From Vitrella brassicaformis (Eukaryota; Sar; Vitrellaceae), in contig CDMY01000399.1 in assembly GCA_001179505.1 (NCBI GenBank), forward strand, positions 21,207 to 85,206: a stretch of 64,000 nucleotides of DNA. The letters run 5' to 3'. Both the position numbers and the translations under genes were made by a program. The notes under the pieces are model-generated. The model ran no database searches. It saw only the letters and a list, made by a program, of their open reading frames with translations, and had not been told where the DNA came from. Positions 22,097 to 35,671 of the stretch are shown in pieces (the first letter of the stretch is position 1; every line of letters starts with the position of its first letter).

Positions 22097-25000
22097 CTAT
22101 TGCTTGGGTGTGTGTGCGTGCCTTGTGTCCAGGTTGGACAGGAGAGTGTATGGCATGTGCGCGTCCAGCGGCTCGTCCGAGTCGGTGATCACCATCCCAT
22201 TCGCCACCAGGTGCGAGTCCAGCGTGTAGATCAGCTCCAAACCAGACAACTGAAAACGAGAAACCGGCAATTTCTTTTGAAAGTGGCATCCAGGCGTACA
22301 CGTGCTTTTACCTGTGTTGATCTTCTCGCACCAGTGACGCGGGCAGGGCCAGACGGCCAGGAAATCGAGGCATTTGGTGGCGCGGCGGGCGACACGGCCG
22401 CCTCAGTGACATTGCTCCTTCCTGCCGCACTGTCGCCCCCTCCTCTTCTGTGCCAACATCGTGATGGCATTTCTTGCGCGGCGTCTGGCTCTCCTCCGGA
22501 ATGGCGGCTGGGCGGCCCTACTGTCTCAATCCAGTCGCCAGGCATCACCTGATCGGCACTGACGACATGCCGGCCCCTCCCTCTTCTCACCACAGGCAGC
22601 CTGTGAGAGGGCGACAGACGGAGAGACACCGATGCCGACGATGAGGAGCATGGTGGCGGTGCATCCTCAGTCCTTGTGGCCTCGATGTCGATCACACGAG
22701 TCGGCCTCACTGCACACAAAGGGTGCACAGACGCAGGCAGCCACTTATGGAATACAAAGAGGTAGACGTGTGTGCGTGTTGTCCCTGACGTACTTGGGTA
22801 CGACTCCCTGAAGTACACCTCTGTCAGTCTGGGCTGCCCTCCTGCGTTCCCGTCGTATGACAGTATCCGATCGCCCACACGCACCTCAGACGCCGCCACG
22901 GCCTCCAGCGGCTGAAACGGCTTGGTTGCTCTCTTTTCCGCTTTCAAAGCCTCCTTGTCCGGCCTTTTGGCCATGATCCCAACACCCAGCAACAGATCGA
23001 TAAGGCGACCGATGACCAGGAAGAGTGACATGACACGACTCACTTCGCCGAGACTGCTACGGCGAAAGAAGTGAGCCTCAGTGTTTCCTCCCCTGTGTTG
23101 GAACGAGTGGTGCAGGCGGGAGCTCAGCGATTGAAATGATGACAACGGATCTCCTGTGTTGGATAATCGGACCAGCGGCCGTGGTGTCTCGTTGTGTGTC
23201 GGGACCCTCCAGATGGTGGCATTGGGGTCGATGCACGTTTTCTGCGAAAAGGACTGTGCGCAATTGAGCGGCTCGTCAGGCTGGCCGACCCACGTGCCCC
23301 AGAGACACTGGTAGTCTACAGCACAAACACACACACGCACACATACAGACACACTTACATTCGCTGTGTCGAAGCGAAGCGTGTATCTTCGACGTACGTT
23401 TGCCTGATCTCTCGCCGTGGAGTCTCGCCATCGGGTTGGCCATCTGTTGTGGCCAAAACCACTTGAAGTAATAGACATGCCTACATGACAGACAGACAGA
23501 TACACGTCAGCCAGCGTCAATGGATGGATGGAGGGATGGAGGGACGGAGGGATGGAGGGATGGAGGGATGGGTGGCGTGTCGACATACACGCTGCTGGGG
23601 GGCCCGATGCGGAAGATTCTCCAGATTTTGACTACCGTGTTGACGGCCCAGGCTATCACGGCGGGTCCACCCTCATAGGGCGCTCGCGGCGGCATGATTC
23701 CTCATAGGGTTTCTTGCCTATACCGGTCTCTATCGTTCGCCGACGCTGCAAACAACCTGCGTGGACGGGTAAAGTCATGACAAACACATAGGGGAGGGAG
23801 GGAGGATGGGTGGACAGACAGATTTTGTCCGTCTGTCTGTCTGTCTGTCTGCCTGTCTGTATGCCTGACACACTCTGTCATTCATTTGTTACCGAAGCCG
23901 CCGCCTCTGACAGTGATGTTCCTTCCGGGCACGTCTCTCATCCACTCATCACCGTGGTAAGGGGAAACGCCGGTCTGCGTCCCCCAGTACTGGGCTGTGA
24001 TCGTGACCCTCCCTGACGAACCAACAAACGAAGCAAGGAACAGACAATGAACGCAGAAATTGCAGAACGCTGCGCTTACCTGCGCTGTGAGAAAGGGTGA
24101 ATAGTTTCTCCTGGTCCTCCTGCAAGGAAAACACCACAGTGTGTGACGAATCAATCATTGGTCGAGCAACTGGCAAGCTGCCGTTGCGTCATTTTCCTCT
24201 TGGTGTGCACTGCCAGGCAAAGCAAGCGCACCGACCATGAAATCCGCGAGGGTGAAGTTCTCCGTTCTCCCTGACAGACAGGAGAGGTACACATGGGGGG
24301 ATCCATGCACCCGTCATTCATCTACGTATCGGTGTGTGTGTCTCTCTTGAACCATTTCTGTCGCTCACCAACGAAGTCGTCCTTAATCGGGTCTTGATCC
24401 CACAGAGCCAGGTACCACCACTTTGTACGGCTGAACATTATCGGGCCAAGCTGCGGATCGGCAGGCACATGTGGGATGCATGAAGGGGAGCAAGCGCCAT
24501 TGGTTCGTCTTTGTGGTCGTCCAATCCACCGCCACACCCACCCTGTTGGGCCATTGTTGAACGATGGCCTCCTTCCCACTGCCTCTGTGTTCTTCGCCTT
24601 TGACGACCGGCAGGCTGTGCGGCGACTCAAGCCTGCACTTGCTCTCCTTCATCTCGGCCTCACACAGCCTCCCGTAGAAGTCACCCACGCCGACCAGGTC
24701 ATCGTCACCCAGCCGGTCCTTGTCACGACATATCCTGAATCCCAACGCATGCATGCATATCTCCATATGTGCCTGTTGATTTCGTCACTCAGTCGACGGC
24801 GTACATACATCGGGCCGACTTTGAGGAAAGCTGTCCTGGGCTCGGCCTCCTGTATGGGGCCTTCCGATTCGTTCTTCTGCCCGCCGATCCTCCCCGCGAT
24901 GTCCCATTCGGCTGCAACGGTCTTGTTTAGCTTGGGCTGGGGCTTCTCGCAGCCAGGTGTGTAGCAGAAGGCGTAGTATCTCGCCCGATGCCGCCGCACC

Positions 25001-28000
25001 CATGGGCGCTGCTTGACAAAGTCGTCGTAGATGAGGTTTTCGAACTCGACAGACAGGGGGCCGGCCACATTGTAGCGGACCGTCTTGTGGGGCTCGCGAA
25101 AGGGCAGGGGGCACATCTCTGGTGGGTGCAGTGTGTGTGGGAGAGACACACACAGACAGGCAGGGGATGCATATGTGCTGTCCCGCCGTGGTTCGCTCAC
25201 TGATGCAGGTGAAGGGTGTAGTGAGGTAGCCGTTAAAACACTGAGTCTTGAATGCAGGCCGGTCATCCCAAGTGGCTTGCTGCGGCTCAGGCAGGTAACC
25301 ATTGGCACACCGCACCTCTGTCTCGGCTCCAGGTACCACAAGCCCATGCATTAGGGGCAGGGGGTAGCCTTTCTCTGGGTGGTAGTAGTTCTGCTCCCTC
25401 CCGTCGGCGTACACCATCTCATAACCAAACGGCTCGCACATCGCTGCGGTGGACAGACAGGATCACACAAACTCTGCTGTGTCCCGTCCGCTGCTTCCCC
25501 CTCCCTCCATCCCTTGGTTACGGTGGCACTGCATCTCGGGCTCAGACCAGTGGCCGTTGTTGCAGTGGACCTCTGACGTATAAGGCGGATCGAGCACGTT
25601 GGTGGCAAATGTCCACCTGAAACCAATCACACACGCACGGACATCATCAGCATTGCCCGTAGCACCAAACCAGCATACATACTGACTGACTGACCTGCAT
25701 TTGAGTCTGTCTGCGGGTGCCTTTCCGCCTTCAGCCGGGTAGACAAATGAGTCGTTGGTGCAGCAGGAGACCGTCCGTGAGGCGCCGTTCCGCACAGTGC
25801 CGGTGTTGTAGACGGTGTCCATGCCTGTCCCGCTGCGCTCGACAATCATGGAGATGCCGAAGCGGCTGTCGTGGGTGTAGTCCTCCTCAGGCACGTACTC
25901 TGGGCAGTTGGCTGTGAGTGAGTGGGGACAAAGCACATATGTGCCAACGGGGATTCTCTGTCTGAATGTCTCTCTCTCTCTCTCTCTCTATGGCTGACGT
26001 TCACAGATGAGGAGACGCGTGCTGTAGTCGCCATCCTCGCATGTGATAAACTGCCGGTCAGGCATACCGGACTGAGTGAACACCATCGACTGCCCATCCA
26101 TCGAACATGCCATCGAGTCACACAAAGACACACCCATCTTGATTGACAATTTCTCTTGACTCTTCCTCCATCTGTGCTTACGTCTGAGTGCCTGATGGCG
26201 CATCGTATCTGAAGTGACTTGCCGGCCGGGAACAGTGATTCCGTGAGGTGGTCCCGTGGCCGGACGATCTGATACCGCGACTGGTTCATGACGGCGATGT
26301 CATTCGCCAGCGCCCACTGGACGTAATCGATGCACATCTCTGACGAACACGGTGAATCGACAGACACAGAGAGACAGACAGACAGACAGACATGTGTCGC
26401 TTCCACCCTCTGTGCGTGTGTGTGTGTGTGTCTGTGTGTGTGTTGCCCCCCCTCAGTGCTCACTTCTGCATCTCAGTTCCATCGGCCACCAGTGTCCATC
26501 GTTGCACTCGATGGTCTCGGGCTCTGAGCCGCTGATGGGCGAGAAGGTGCGTGCGCAAGACACCGATATGACGGTGCCGTGCCGCAGCGACTCGGACCCG
26601 CCCTCGATGGCGTATTTGGCCATCGACTCGCCCATGCCATCGAAATACACCTGCAACTCAGGGCAGTCACCTAGACAGGAGACCAAGCAAAAACAGGTTG
26701 TTTGTCTGACGGCTCTCGAGCGTGTGTGTGCTGACGTGCGTACGTCTGCACTGTATGCCGGTGAGTGTCCAGACGCCATCCTGACAGTCAGTGCTGTCCA
26801 TCGGCCGCGAGAGAGTCGACATGAATCCCCCTGTGGTGTTGCAAGTGACTAGAAGCCGGTTGCCGTGGATGTAGAGAGGCAGCGACCTGTTCTTCTCGTC
26901 GACTCGGGGCACGTTCTCCCCCGACGGCGGCGTGTTGGCGAGTGAGTCTGATATGACGTAGCGGAATGGCTCCTCGTCTGGGCGGTACAGACGAAGGTCT
27001 ATCTGGGCCAGGCACGGACCTGCGCACACACACACATCCATCCATCCATCCATATCTCACTGTCCGTCTTGGTGTCTGTCCGTCTGTGTGGTGCTGTCAT
27101 ATACGTGGGCATGATAGTGTGGACCGTTCCCACTCGCCGTCGTTGCACCTGACCGTCTCGTTCTCTGGCGCCGGGTGGGGGCAGTACTTGGACTCGCACT
27201 TGAGGATGAATGCCGTCCCGTGGCGCGAGCAGCTGTCACCACCCGCATAAAAGGGAGACGCCTTGTCCTTCTGCACACACAACATACCACCGCCTGTGGT
27301 GCCGTGGTGGGGTGTGCCTCGATCGCCTGCTTGCTTGTCTGAGTTGGTCTTTGGTCATGCATGGCCCGGGCGGCTCGCACTTCATGCGGTTCCCTCTTGT
27401 CGGCTTCACAAACGGCGGACACCGACGATGGCAGAAGTGCTGCATGTCGGTCCACACAGCGTTGCGGCACTGCACGTCGCACTGGTGCTTGCTGCAGTCC
27501 TCCACGTCCCTTGGAATCCACTCGGGATCGGTCTCACGCATGGTCGCCAGATGCTTCCGCATCTGTGTCATGGGGCTGGCAAGGTCATACTCGCCCTTGC
27601 ACATCAGCTTCATGAACGAGCCGTCGTCGTAGAGCTTCGTTCGGTCGAGCGGCTCGTAGAAGAACCGATCAAGAGTCTCGTTGAGCGTGTCGGCTCCCCC
27701 TCCCCCGCCGACAGAGAATTGAGGGCCGGGTGCCTGCTCCTCCTCCTCGTCTTTCCCTGGCTCAGACGGACGGCCGCTGAAGAGCACCTCATACCGCGCT
27801 GGGCTTAGCTCCCAGAAGGCGTCGCCGCGACACTGGGCTGCACACAGAGACGAGAAAGCGCCCTCATCTGTTGATTTGCTTCTCTGTCTCCTTCGTGCTG
27901 TGCTCACGTTTGCACCGGATGGCCTGTCGCGACCAGGTCCCATTGAGGCACCGCACCATGTCTGGCTCGTCGGACTTCCACTCGGGGTCGCTCCAGCCCT

Positions 28001-31000
28001 CCACACACCTGATGAACCGCTGGCTATTGTGGCGGAAGTAGGGCTCCACCGCTCGCATGGCGGCCTTGGCCTCCGCTGATGGACTGGCCATGTAGTTGAA
28101 ACCCTGCTGGTCGACCTTGAGCTCCTCTGGCGCGAATGTGGGAACCGGGGAGGAGACATACATTTGGGGTGGGCTGAAGGGCGACTGGTAGGGGAGACAC
28201 CGCTCTGTGCAAAGCAAACACACCAGACGACAGATGGCTGCGCTGCTGTGTGAGCGTGTGAATGGTCGGCTGGTCGGTTAGTTACTTCTGCATTGCATGG
28301 CGATGTGTTCGAACCGGCCGTTGTCACACGTGATGGCCTCTACGTGGTCATAGCCCACAGGGGGCAGCGCAGTGAAACCACTGACGATCTCGTCGCTGTC
28401 TGAAGGGCACGGAGACATGCGAATGGTGAAGGGGTGAGGGGGCAGGTGGAAGAGCGTGTTTGCCTTTGCATTGAATGTAGGCGGTCTCCCCGTGCGTGTA
28501 CAAGGCTTTGCTGTCGTCTGATGGGGGCGCATACACCACACCAGGCCGGAAGAACCGAGACAGCGGGGCCACACACGGATCTGCACACACATCACATACA
28601 CCCAGACACCGCAGCCACTGCTGCATTGTGTTCCACCCACCCCGCCACCCATCCGTCTATGGCTGACCTTTGCAATCGAACTCCCTCGGCGTCCAGTTGC
28701 CGTCGAGGCAGCTCAGTGTGGTGCATTCGTTGCTGCTGAAGGCCGGCTTCCAAGTGGTGCCCCTATCGTCCCCATCCGCCCCACAGCTGATGCTCCGCCA
28801 CTCGCGCGGCTGCACATCGGGTGTCTCATCCTTGGCACACCCGAACTTGACGCAGGACGAGTGGCGGGGAAAGTCGCTCAGATGGACGCCGAGGGCGAGG
28901 GCGGCGGGTGTGGACCCCTGTGGGCGGACGATGCCCTCACAGGCCCGATCATCCGTCAGCTGGGTGGCGTCTTCCAGCTGACGGAAGGCGTACCTCTTGA
29001 GGTCGACCACCTCACTAAGATCGCGACACGTCTCTGCATACACAGGCAGGGAGGGGCGATCGTATGTGTGTCAGCGTGATGGGCCTCGCTCACTTTTGCA
29101 GGTGAGATAGGGATCGGGTTCGCTCCATTTGCCGTTCTGGCAGGCGATGGTTGCGATGTCGACGTTCTCCCCGGCCCTGTGTTTGGTTCCCTCTGTGATG
29201 TTGAAGTAGCCCCTTTTGTTTGCGCATCTCACTCGAATCCTCTCTTGGTGGTTGTACAGGTCCTTGTACTTGTCCAGCCGCTCAAACGACAATACCGCTT
29301 CGGGTGTGGCCGTGAGCTCGGGGGCCTTGCACTCCCCTGACACAGACACACACACACGCACACACACGAACACCTCCTGCCCCTTTTCCCCCTCTGTCTA
29401 TGGATGTGTGTGGGGTACTTACTTGTGCAGACGAATGGTGGTGGCACGGGCGTGAAGGTGCCGTTAGAGCAGACAGCCGAGACGAAGCCCGGCTGGGCTG
29501 GGGAAGGGGCAGTGTCGTTGACGAGGGAGCACCTGACAGTGACGTGTGTGCCGTGGGGATACGGGAGGGTGGCGTGGCCTTGGGGCGGCTGGATGGAGTA
29601 GAACGAGGGGTTGCGGATCTCGTGAAGCGGGTAGTCCTCACACGGAGCTGACACACACACATCCATCCATCCGACCATGCCATGATACACACGTCCATGG
29701 ATGCACCTTTCCAGGGAGCTCTGTGTGTCCCTTCCCCCCCCCTCCCCCCCGACGCCCCACCCACCCATGCACTCGAAGGGCGCCCCGGTGATGCGCCCCC
29801 GGTCACATGTGAGGACGTCGGTGCGGTCCACGGCACCCCCGTTGGGCGCCAACTTCTTCCTCTGGCTGCACTGCAAAGTCAGCTGCATCCCGTGGGGCTG
29901 GAAGGGCTGCTGCAGCAGCTCCTGTATCTTGGCCGCATCGCTGACGGCCACACTCTCCCATGGCACGGCGCCGCGCGCAGCGGGGAACGCGGCGGGGTCG
30001 AGGGACGATGCGCGGCGAGTCATCTTGGGGTAGGTGTAGGCCTCCGTTGGGAAGAGGGGCTGGACGGTGGGGCAGTCAGGTCCGCAGATAAGGTTCTGTT
30101 TGCTCCACTGCCCCTCGTTGCAGACGATGTCCATCTCATCCGGGCCCACGATCGGGTGGAAGTGCTTGGACGTGGCGCATGCGATGGTCACCCTCGTGCC
30201 GTGGGGGGACGGGCCACGCAGCACCGACTCGTCGCTGATGACGTACATGTCGCTCACCGCCCCTGGTTGGGGCACGCTGTTCTCCGGCCACACGTAGGTC
30301 GTTTGGGGCGCCAGGGTCGCCGAGACGTCCTTCAAGGAAAAGGGAGGGCACCCCACTGACACACAGAGACAAAAAGGAATCGGAGGCAGCCATGAGAGTG
30401 TCTTCCTCAGTGTACGGTGGCAGGCAATGTGCAAAGGCGTCCAGTGGCCCTCGACGCACGCCAGCTCCTGCTGCTCATTGGCCGACGCCAGATTGCCCGT
30501 CGTCTTGCTGGGGTCCCTCTGGCACTCGATCGTCACCTTGAAGCCGTATCTGAACGAGGCCGCCTTCAAGAGCTCATCCTGCGGCGGGTGCGTCATGAAG
30601 CGGTCGTCCGCTAGTTTCTGCCAGGGGCCGCAGTCCTCCTTGCATCTCAAGGTGAGGTCCGTCCACTGCCCGTTGCTGCACACGGTGGTCTGGTGGTCGG
30701 GCATGTTCTCATCGGCGGAGTGGGAGTTGGCGGCACACCGAACGTTGGCTGTGGTGGAGTGGCGGAATGGGGGGTGGGGGGGACCGGTGAATGGCACATT
30801 GTACTCGAGGCTGTACTTGATCGCCTCCTCTTTCTTGATCGGCGGGCCGCTCGTGCACATTGCTGGGCGCACAGAGGGAGGGAGACGGGTGTCGCGTAAA
30901 TGTGTGTCTCTGCAAGGGGGCCTGGCCTACTGGAGCATCTGTAGTCCTGTCGCGTGTACTCGTCTTCAGGCGGCCACGCCCTCCCCGTGCACTTGACCAG

Positions 31001-33535
31001 CTCCACCTCAGGGTCACCCACCGCACGCGCAAACCCCCCCGTCTCGTTGCATGTGATCCGCATTTGGCCAAGGTAAGGCACCTCGTACTCGGTGGCATTG
31101 ACCCCCTCCAGCACGTAGTGATGCACATTCTGCCGAAGACGGAACAATGGGCAGTGGCCTGACACACACACACGCCAGGCACCCACCATGTTTGCTGGGG
31201 CGCGGTGCACGGCTTTGCTTACCGGCGCACTCGAGCAAGAGAGCGGTCCACTCGCCGCCGACGCAGTAGATGTACTGGAACTTCTGTTGGAATGCGGCAT
31301 TGACGGGCTGCGCGTAGTCGGGCATGCACATGACCTTCCGCGATGCCCCCTCCATCCTGCCGATGTCCTGCCCCTCGACCTTGTACCGCACAGCCGATAT
31401 CGGGTGCTCGTAGAAGGGCGGCTCCAGGATGTCATGCGGACACATCTCCTTGCACTGCAAGTCCATCACGTCCAGTATGCCGTCGTTGCAGAAGAGCGCC
31501 GTCTCGCTTTGCATCCCCAGTGGCGGGAGGTAGCTGTCGCCGCACTGCAGCTGGGCGCTCTCGCCGTGCCGCAGCTTGGTCGGCCGACGGGGGCTTAGCA
31601 GGCGATAGAGAGGCCGCTGCTCCAACATCGGTGCTGTTCCACCAATCCAGCCTAGTGGGGTCACTTGCACACACACATATATAGAGAGAGAAAGATGACA
31701 ACAGGGCGAGATTGGATGGCGTGTTGTGTGATTGTTCCGCTCACTGAGGCAATCCAGAATCCGTGGCGGGAGCTCCCCGCTCTTAACTGCCCCACACTTG
31801 ACAATGTCCGTGTCGACGAAGCCGTGGTAGGTGGCACCCGACTTGGTGGTGGGCAGCCCCTCATCCCCTGTGGCGCACTTGAGCGTGAGCACACCACCGA
31901 AGGGCATGGATCGCTCCAGTGCTCTGTAGGTGAAGGGAGACGTGTCACTGGAGCGGCCGAGGTATGCTTCTGAGGGGGCGCCCTGGCTGGCCAGGGCCTT
32001 GATGTAGGGCGGGCACTTCTCTGGCACACGTGAGACATCACGATATGCAGTCGGGCTGCATTTTGTGTCTCTGTCTCTCTGTGTGTGTTACTTTTGCAGT
32101 TGCACGAGCAGTCGTCTGGCGTCTTTTCGGGGTCGCACTCCTCCGTCTCGGCATCGACCTCACCATCGCCACAGCGCTGAACGAGATCTGACCCACACAC
32201 ACACAGAGACGGCCACATGAGAGAATGAATGTGTGTAGGCATCAGATCAGCTCTCTCTTTGCCCACTGAGAAGGTCGGCCGCTTGGTCCGTAGCTCCCTT
32301 CATGTCTTTGACGAGCCGCCCCTGGTTAGTGTAGTGCATGTACCGCACCCGGCCCCTAAAGCAATTATTCTGAAAGTATTCAGAAAAACACCAATCTATT
32401 CGGGCAGTTTATTGCATCATAGCTCAGAAGTATATCTGATAAGGCTTTCTTACGCCCCGGTGATCGCACCCCAGCGACAGGGGGCTCGGCGTCAGCATGT
32501 TCGCCGCGATTTTGGCCGGCACAGCCACCTCCCCCGCCAGCCTGCCCATCTTGAAGATCTGCAGTGTCGACTGCGACATCACAAAGTGGTAGAGAAACCC
32601 AGCGGCCGACCGCCAGCAGACGCGGATCATGCCTTTGGGCGGGTCGGGGTCCGTTACATTGGTGGGCGTGTGAATGTCGATCAAACCAAGGTACACCGAC
32701 TCAGGATCCACCTCGATCGTCGTGCCCTCAGCGTCTTGATGGACGGTGTATGCGGCCGATGCGCCCAGCCGGAAGCCCCAGAAGTTGTCGAGAAAGACGA
32801 CTGGCTGCCCTGGTGGGGGAGGCCGGTCGAACGCCAGGAGAAGGGCGAAGGTGAATCCCTCGCTTTGGGACTCGGCCCATCGGTAGCAAACGCGCAAATG
32901 GCCGCTTGGTGGCGTGATGAGATACCGACCAGGCCCGAATCCTGCATTAAGATTGACATTACATCATGAGAGCAGTGAGTGCAGGACTTAACTGACTTCA
33001 CTCACTTGTCCTTACCAATCCATGTGACGACACCGCCTGTGTGTGGGTCATCTCTGCAGCCACAAGGAAACCCGGCACAGCCACGTACGGTACCGAAATG
33101 TCAGTCTGTGTGCATTGATAGCATATGAGCTTACGACTGGTGCAGCAGCGGCGGATGGTCCTCTGCATCAAACACCTGCATATTGACGCCCAGCGCCCGG
33201 TCCCGCCAGCTCCACGGCAGCCACTTGTCCTCAGCCGAAACCTTCAGCGATATCACCTCCGCCCGACGCACATCGCACTCGGGCACCTTGTCGCCCTTCT
33301 CCAGCTCAGCCTCCACCTCCTTCCACCGATTCTCGCCTATCTGCGCCCGCAGCACATCCGAATCGGACGGCGCCGGCTGCTGCTGCCGTACCAATTTATG
33401 GCTCTGTATTGCGCTGAGCCGCCCGACCTCTGCACTGCTGCCTGGGCCGCTTTGCAGTGGCTGGCTGGCCGATACAGTGATGAAGACAGCGCAGGTGACG
33501 GCGAAGATGGGGAGCGAAATGCGCCGGGCCGCCAT
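22097..33535 (-). CDS. Giant secretory protein: signal peptide, about 20 sushi-like modules, C2-like segments, Hint domain
   Basis: Start ATG at 33535-33533; MAARRISLPIFAVTCAVFIT is a signal peptide. An early region ending CFRGRVRYMHYTNQGRL resembles a LamG/concanavalin-type fold, followed by a CGDGEVDAETEECDP motif (32.1-32.2 kb). From 32.0 to 24.9 kb about 20 exon groups repeat one plan: Cys-Pro, a long variable loop, a VTIxC strand, then C-x-D/N/E-G-x-W-x(4-7)-C, e.g. IVCNEGQWSKQNLIC, TVCSNGQWTDLTLRC, IECNDGHWWPMELRC. This is sushi/CCP-like. C2-like loops follow (CRDKDRLGDDDLVGVGDF at 24.7 kb; LALWDQDPIKDDFVG at 24.4 kb), then a hydrophobic stretch (23.6 kb) and a Hint domain (about 22.95-22.1 kb: VRVGDRILSYDG, LRLSPSHRLPVV, SADQVMPGDWIETV, LIYTLDSHLVANGMV). 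Stop TAG at 22097-22099. All exons lie on one strand without a clear internal end, but it could be two genes; a break near 24 kb is the most likely place. Likely cell-surface or secreted. Confidence 0.65.
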
Positions 33536-34066
33536 GTGAAGGCGGGCGCTGATGATTGAATGCAGGCGCTTCGCGGAAAAAAGGGAAGACAGACGAGACG
33601 CGGACACCCCGCCCACAAGCTAAGCTCGCAGGGAGAGAGGGGAGGGAGGGAGGGAGGGAGGGAGGGAGGGAGGAGGGAGCGGCAGAGGTATCATTTAGTG
33701 CCGTGCATGGCCTGTTCCGACAGAGGAATCCCATCGCATCAGACCCCTGTCTGTCTGTTTAATTAATGTCTGTCTGTCTGTCTGTACAAAACGGATACAT
33801 GTGTGTGTACTGTACGTACGTATGTATGTTTCTGTCTCTGTCTCTTCATGCCTCCTTCCTTCCCATGCCGGGTGGTGCCCCATCACCCGGCCGCAACGCC
33901 CCAACCCGCCCCGATCCCGAGCTCATTGTCAGCTCACTTCCCCGCCTAGCTATACACATACATTCACCAGTCAGTCGCAGCCAGCCAGCCATCCATATGT
34001 ATTGAGCAAATCTGTCACCCACTGTCCCAGCAGGCAGGGCCCGGCGGGCGCCTGTCCATCACTCCA
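33536..34066. other. Intergenic region with a GGGA repeat
   Basis: It contains a (GGGA)n tract at about 33640-33680, a TCTG tract at 33745-33785 and a GTAC/GTAT tract at 33810-33830. A minus-strand GCGAGCTT box lies at 33622-33629, about 90 bp upstream of the giant gene's start. Confidence 0.5.
33622..33629 (-). promoter_or_regulatory. GCGAGCTT box upstream of the giant secretory gene
   Basis: Minus-strand GCGAGCTT about 90 bp before the start codon at 33535. The same 8-mer precedes B1, CLU, A3 and CSN5. Confidence 0.3.
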
Positions 34067-35269
34067 TCACATGATGGCGCAGCATCTGCGGTTCACCTTC
34101 TGGGCCGTTTTGAAGAACGCCTTGGAAGAAGCTGCACACACCGCACACGTGCACACAGTAGTGTACTTGTGTAGAAGTCTGATTATTGACAATTAGTGAG
34201 TGAGAGTGGCTTTCTGTGCACTGCACCACCCCGCCACTCACTCACCTGAGAGGTCATCGCTCTTGGCCACCAGTGCGTCGAGATTCTCACCCCGCTTCAG
34301 AATGTTCTTCATCGTGGTGTGCATGATGTCCTGATCAGTGAGTGGACCAATCACACACACACACGCACACACGCGCACACACAAATGGTGATATATCGAC
34401 CATTTACTGTGCTGCCGCGCGCGCATCTGTCTGCTGCAGGTGGGTACCTTGGTCTCGTCGACCTTCTGTTGTGTTCTGCTGAGCGCATCGACTTGTGTGG
34501 GGTCCTGCACTGACCACAGGCCCATAGCAACAGGCAGGAGCTCATGGCGGCGTGCAACACACCCTGCTCCCCCACCTGGTAGAGCTTGAGGATGCCCATG
34601 AGCTCCGTGTTCCAGCTCCTGGAGAGGGCGAAGTCCCTGCCGGCAATCCGCCACTCGCCTGAAGGGTAGGCCTCCAAGAAATCCTCACGCACCTGAGCCA
34701 CACCCTTGTACGCCACCCTGCACACACGCACACGCAGCTCCACATGGATGCCCGGCCACTTGTGTGTGTGTGTGTGCCTGCCTCTGTGGGTATTCGTCGC
34801 TGGCAATGAAGACGATGGCGATGCCGTCGCGGTACCTAAGGCAGTGCGCCACCCACTCCTCCTCATGCTCGACGGACTGACGACGGTCGACAACCAACTG
34901 CACACACACACACACACACACAGAGTCAGGTTGTCTGAGCAGGGGAGGAGGGACGCATTGCTTGTGTATGTGTTCCATGCACGGGAGCATACTTACGTGT
35001 GGAATTGCGGTGCGTGCGAGGAAGTTGCAGGTCTCCTTCATCGCCGAACGCTCCAGGAAAGGAAAACTGAACAATCACACAAACACACAATCACACACAC
35101 ACATCCCATACATGACGGCATGTCGGGGCTTCCTTCGTGTGTGTCGGATTGGATTGTCTCCTCACCATGACACGTCGTGTGCTGCCGCGAGAAATATGAC
35201 GGTGTCGTCGCCGGGCGGGCACCTGGCGACGATGAGACCGATGGCATGAGGGCCCGCACGAGGCGCCAT
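34067..35269 (-). CDS. YKT6: YKT6-type R-SNARE with longin domain and CAAX end
   Basis: Start ATG at 35269-35267 (MAPRAGPHAIGLIVARCPPG). The N-terminal longin domain includes FSFPFLERSAMKETCNFLAR and the conserved IAIVFIASDEYPQRVAY. The R-SNARE motif reads DPTQVDALSRTQQKVDETK, then IMHTTMKNILKRGENLDALV, with the expected central Arg. The protein ends KVNRRCCAIM and a TGA at 34067-34069. CCAIM gives the double cysteine of YKT6, palmitoylated and farnesylated in known homologs, in place of a transmembrane anchor. YKT6 acts in ER-Golgi, endosomal and vacuolar fusion. About seven small exons. It is divergent from the CLU gene. Confidence 0.93.
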
Positions 35270-35671
35270 CGCTCATGCTATAAGGGCACTATGAATGAAT
35301 CAACAATCGCTTGTGAACCAAGCTGGAGTGCTGGCTGACGCGCGCCCTGACCCTTCTCCCTCTCTCCCTCCCCTGAAATTCCCTCTGTTCGCGAGCTTTA
35401 TTGCGAGCTCAGATGTGGGATACTCTGAGAGAGATCTGGCAGCGATAGGCAGAGCAGCGCACTCGTAGCGTCGGCCTGAGAGGTTCTGAAGAGAGATCTG
35501 ACTGCATCAGCATCGGAAGGTTTTCCTACTTCTTTGCTCGCAAGGGAGAGCCTCACGCGGCGACGAGTGGGTGAGTTTCAGCCCGTCTATCTATCGGCCT
35601 TGCAGCTGACGACTCAGCTGTCTGTCAACAGTCTATCGGGACCTCTGGAGCCTGTTACGACGCTACGCGAG
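35270..35671. promoter_or_regulatory. Divergent promoter region between YKT6 and CLU
   Basis: About 400 bp between two divergent starts. It holds GCGAGCTT at 35391-35398, immediately followed by TTGCGAGCTC at 35401-35410, and an inverted form (GCTCGCAAG) near 35536. Confidence 0.45.
35391..35410 (+). promoter_or_regulatory. Paired GCGAGCTT-type boxes upstream of CLU
   Basis: Two near-identical units, GCGAGCTT and GCGAGCTC, in tandem about 270 bp before the CLU start codon. Confidence 0.3.

Noticed and set aside
22097-22960. Reading the Hint fold as an active intein
   Set aside because: There is no flanking extein-like continuity, no homing endonuclease, no N-terminal Cys and no C-terminal Asn/Cys pair; the Hint blocks sit at the protein's C-terminus.
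23520-23575. Regular GGATGGAGG units as a possible CRISPR-like array
   Set aside because: A simple minisatellite without spacers, in eukaryotic intron DNA.
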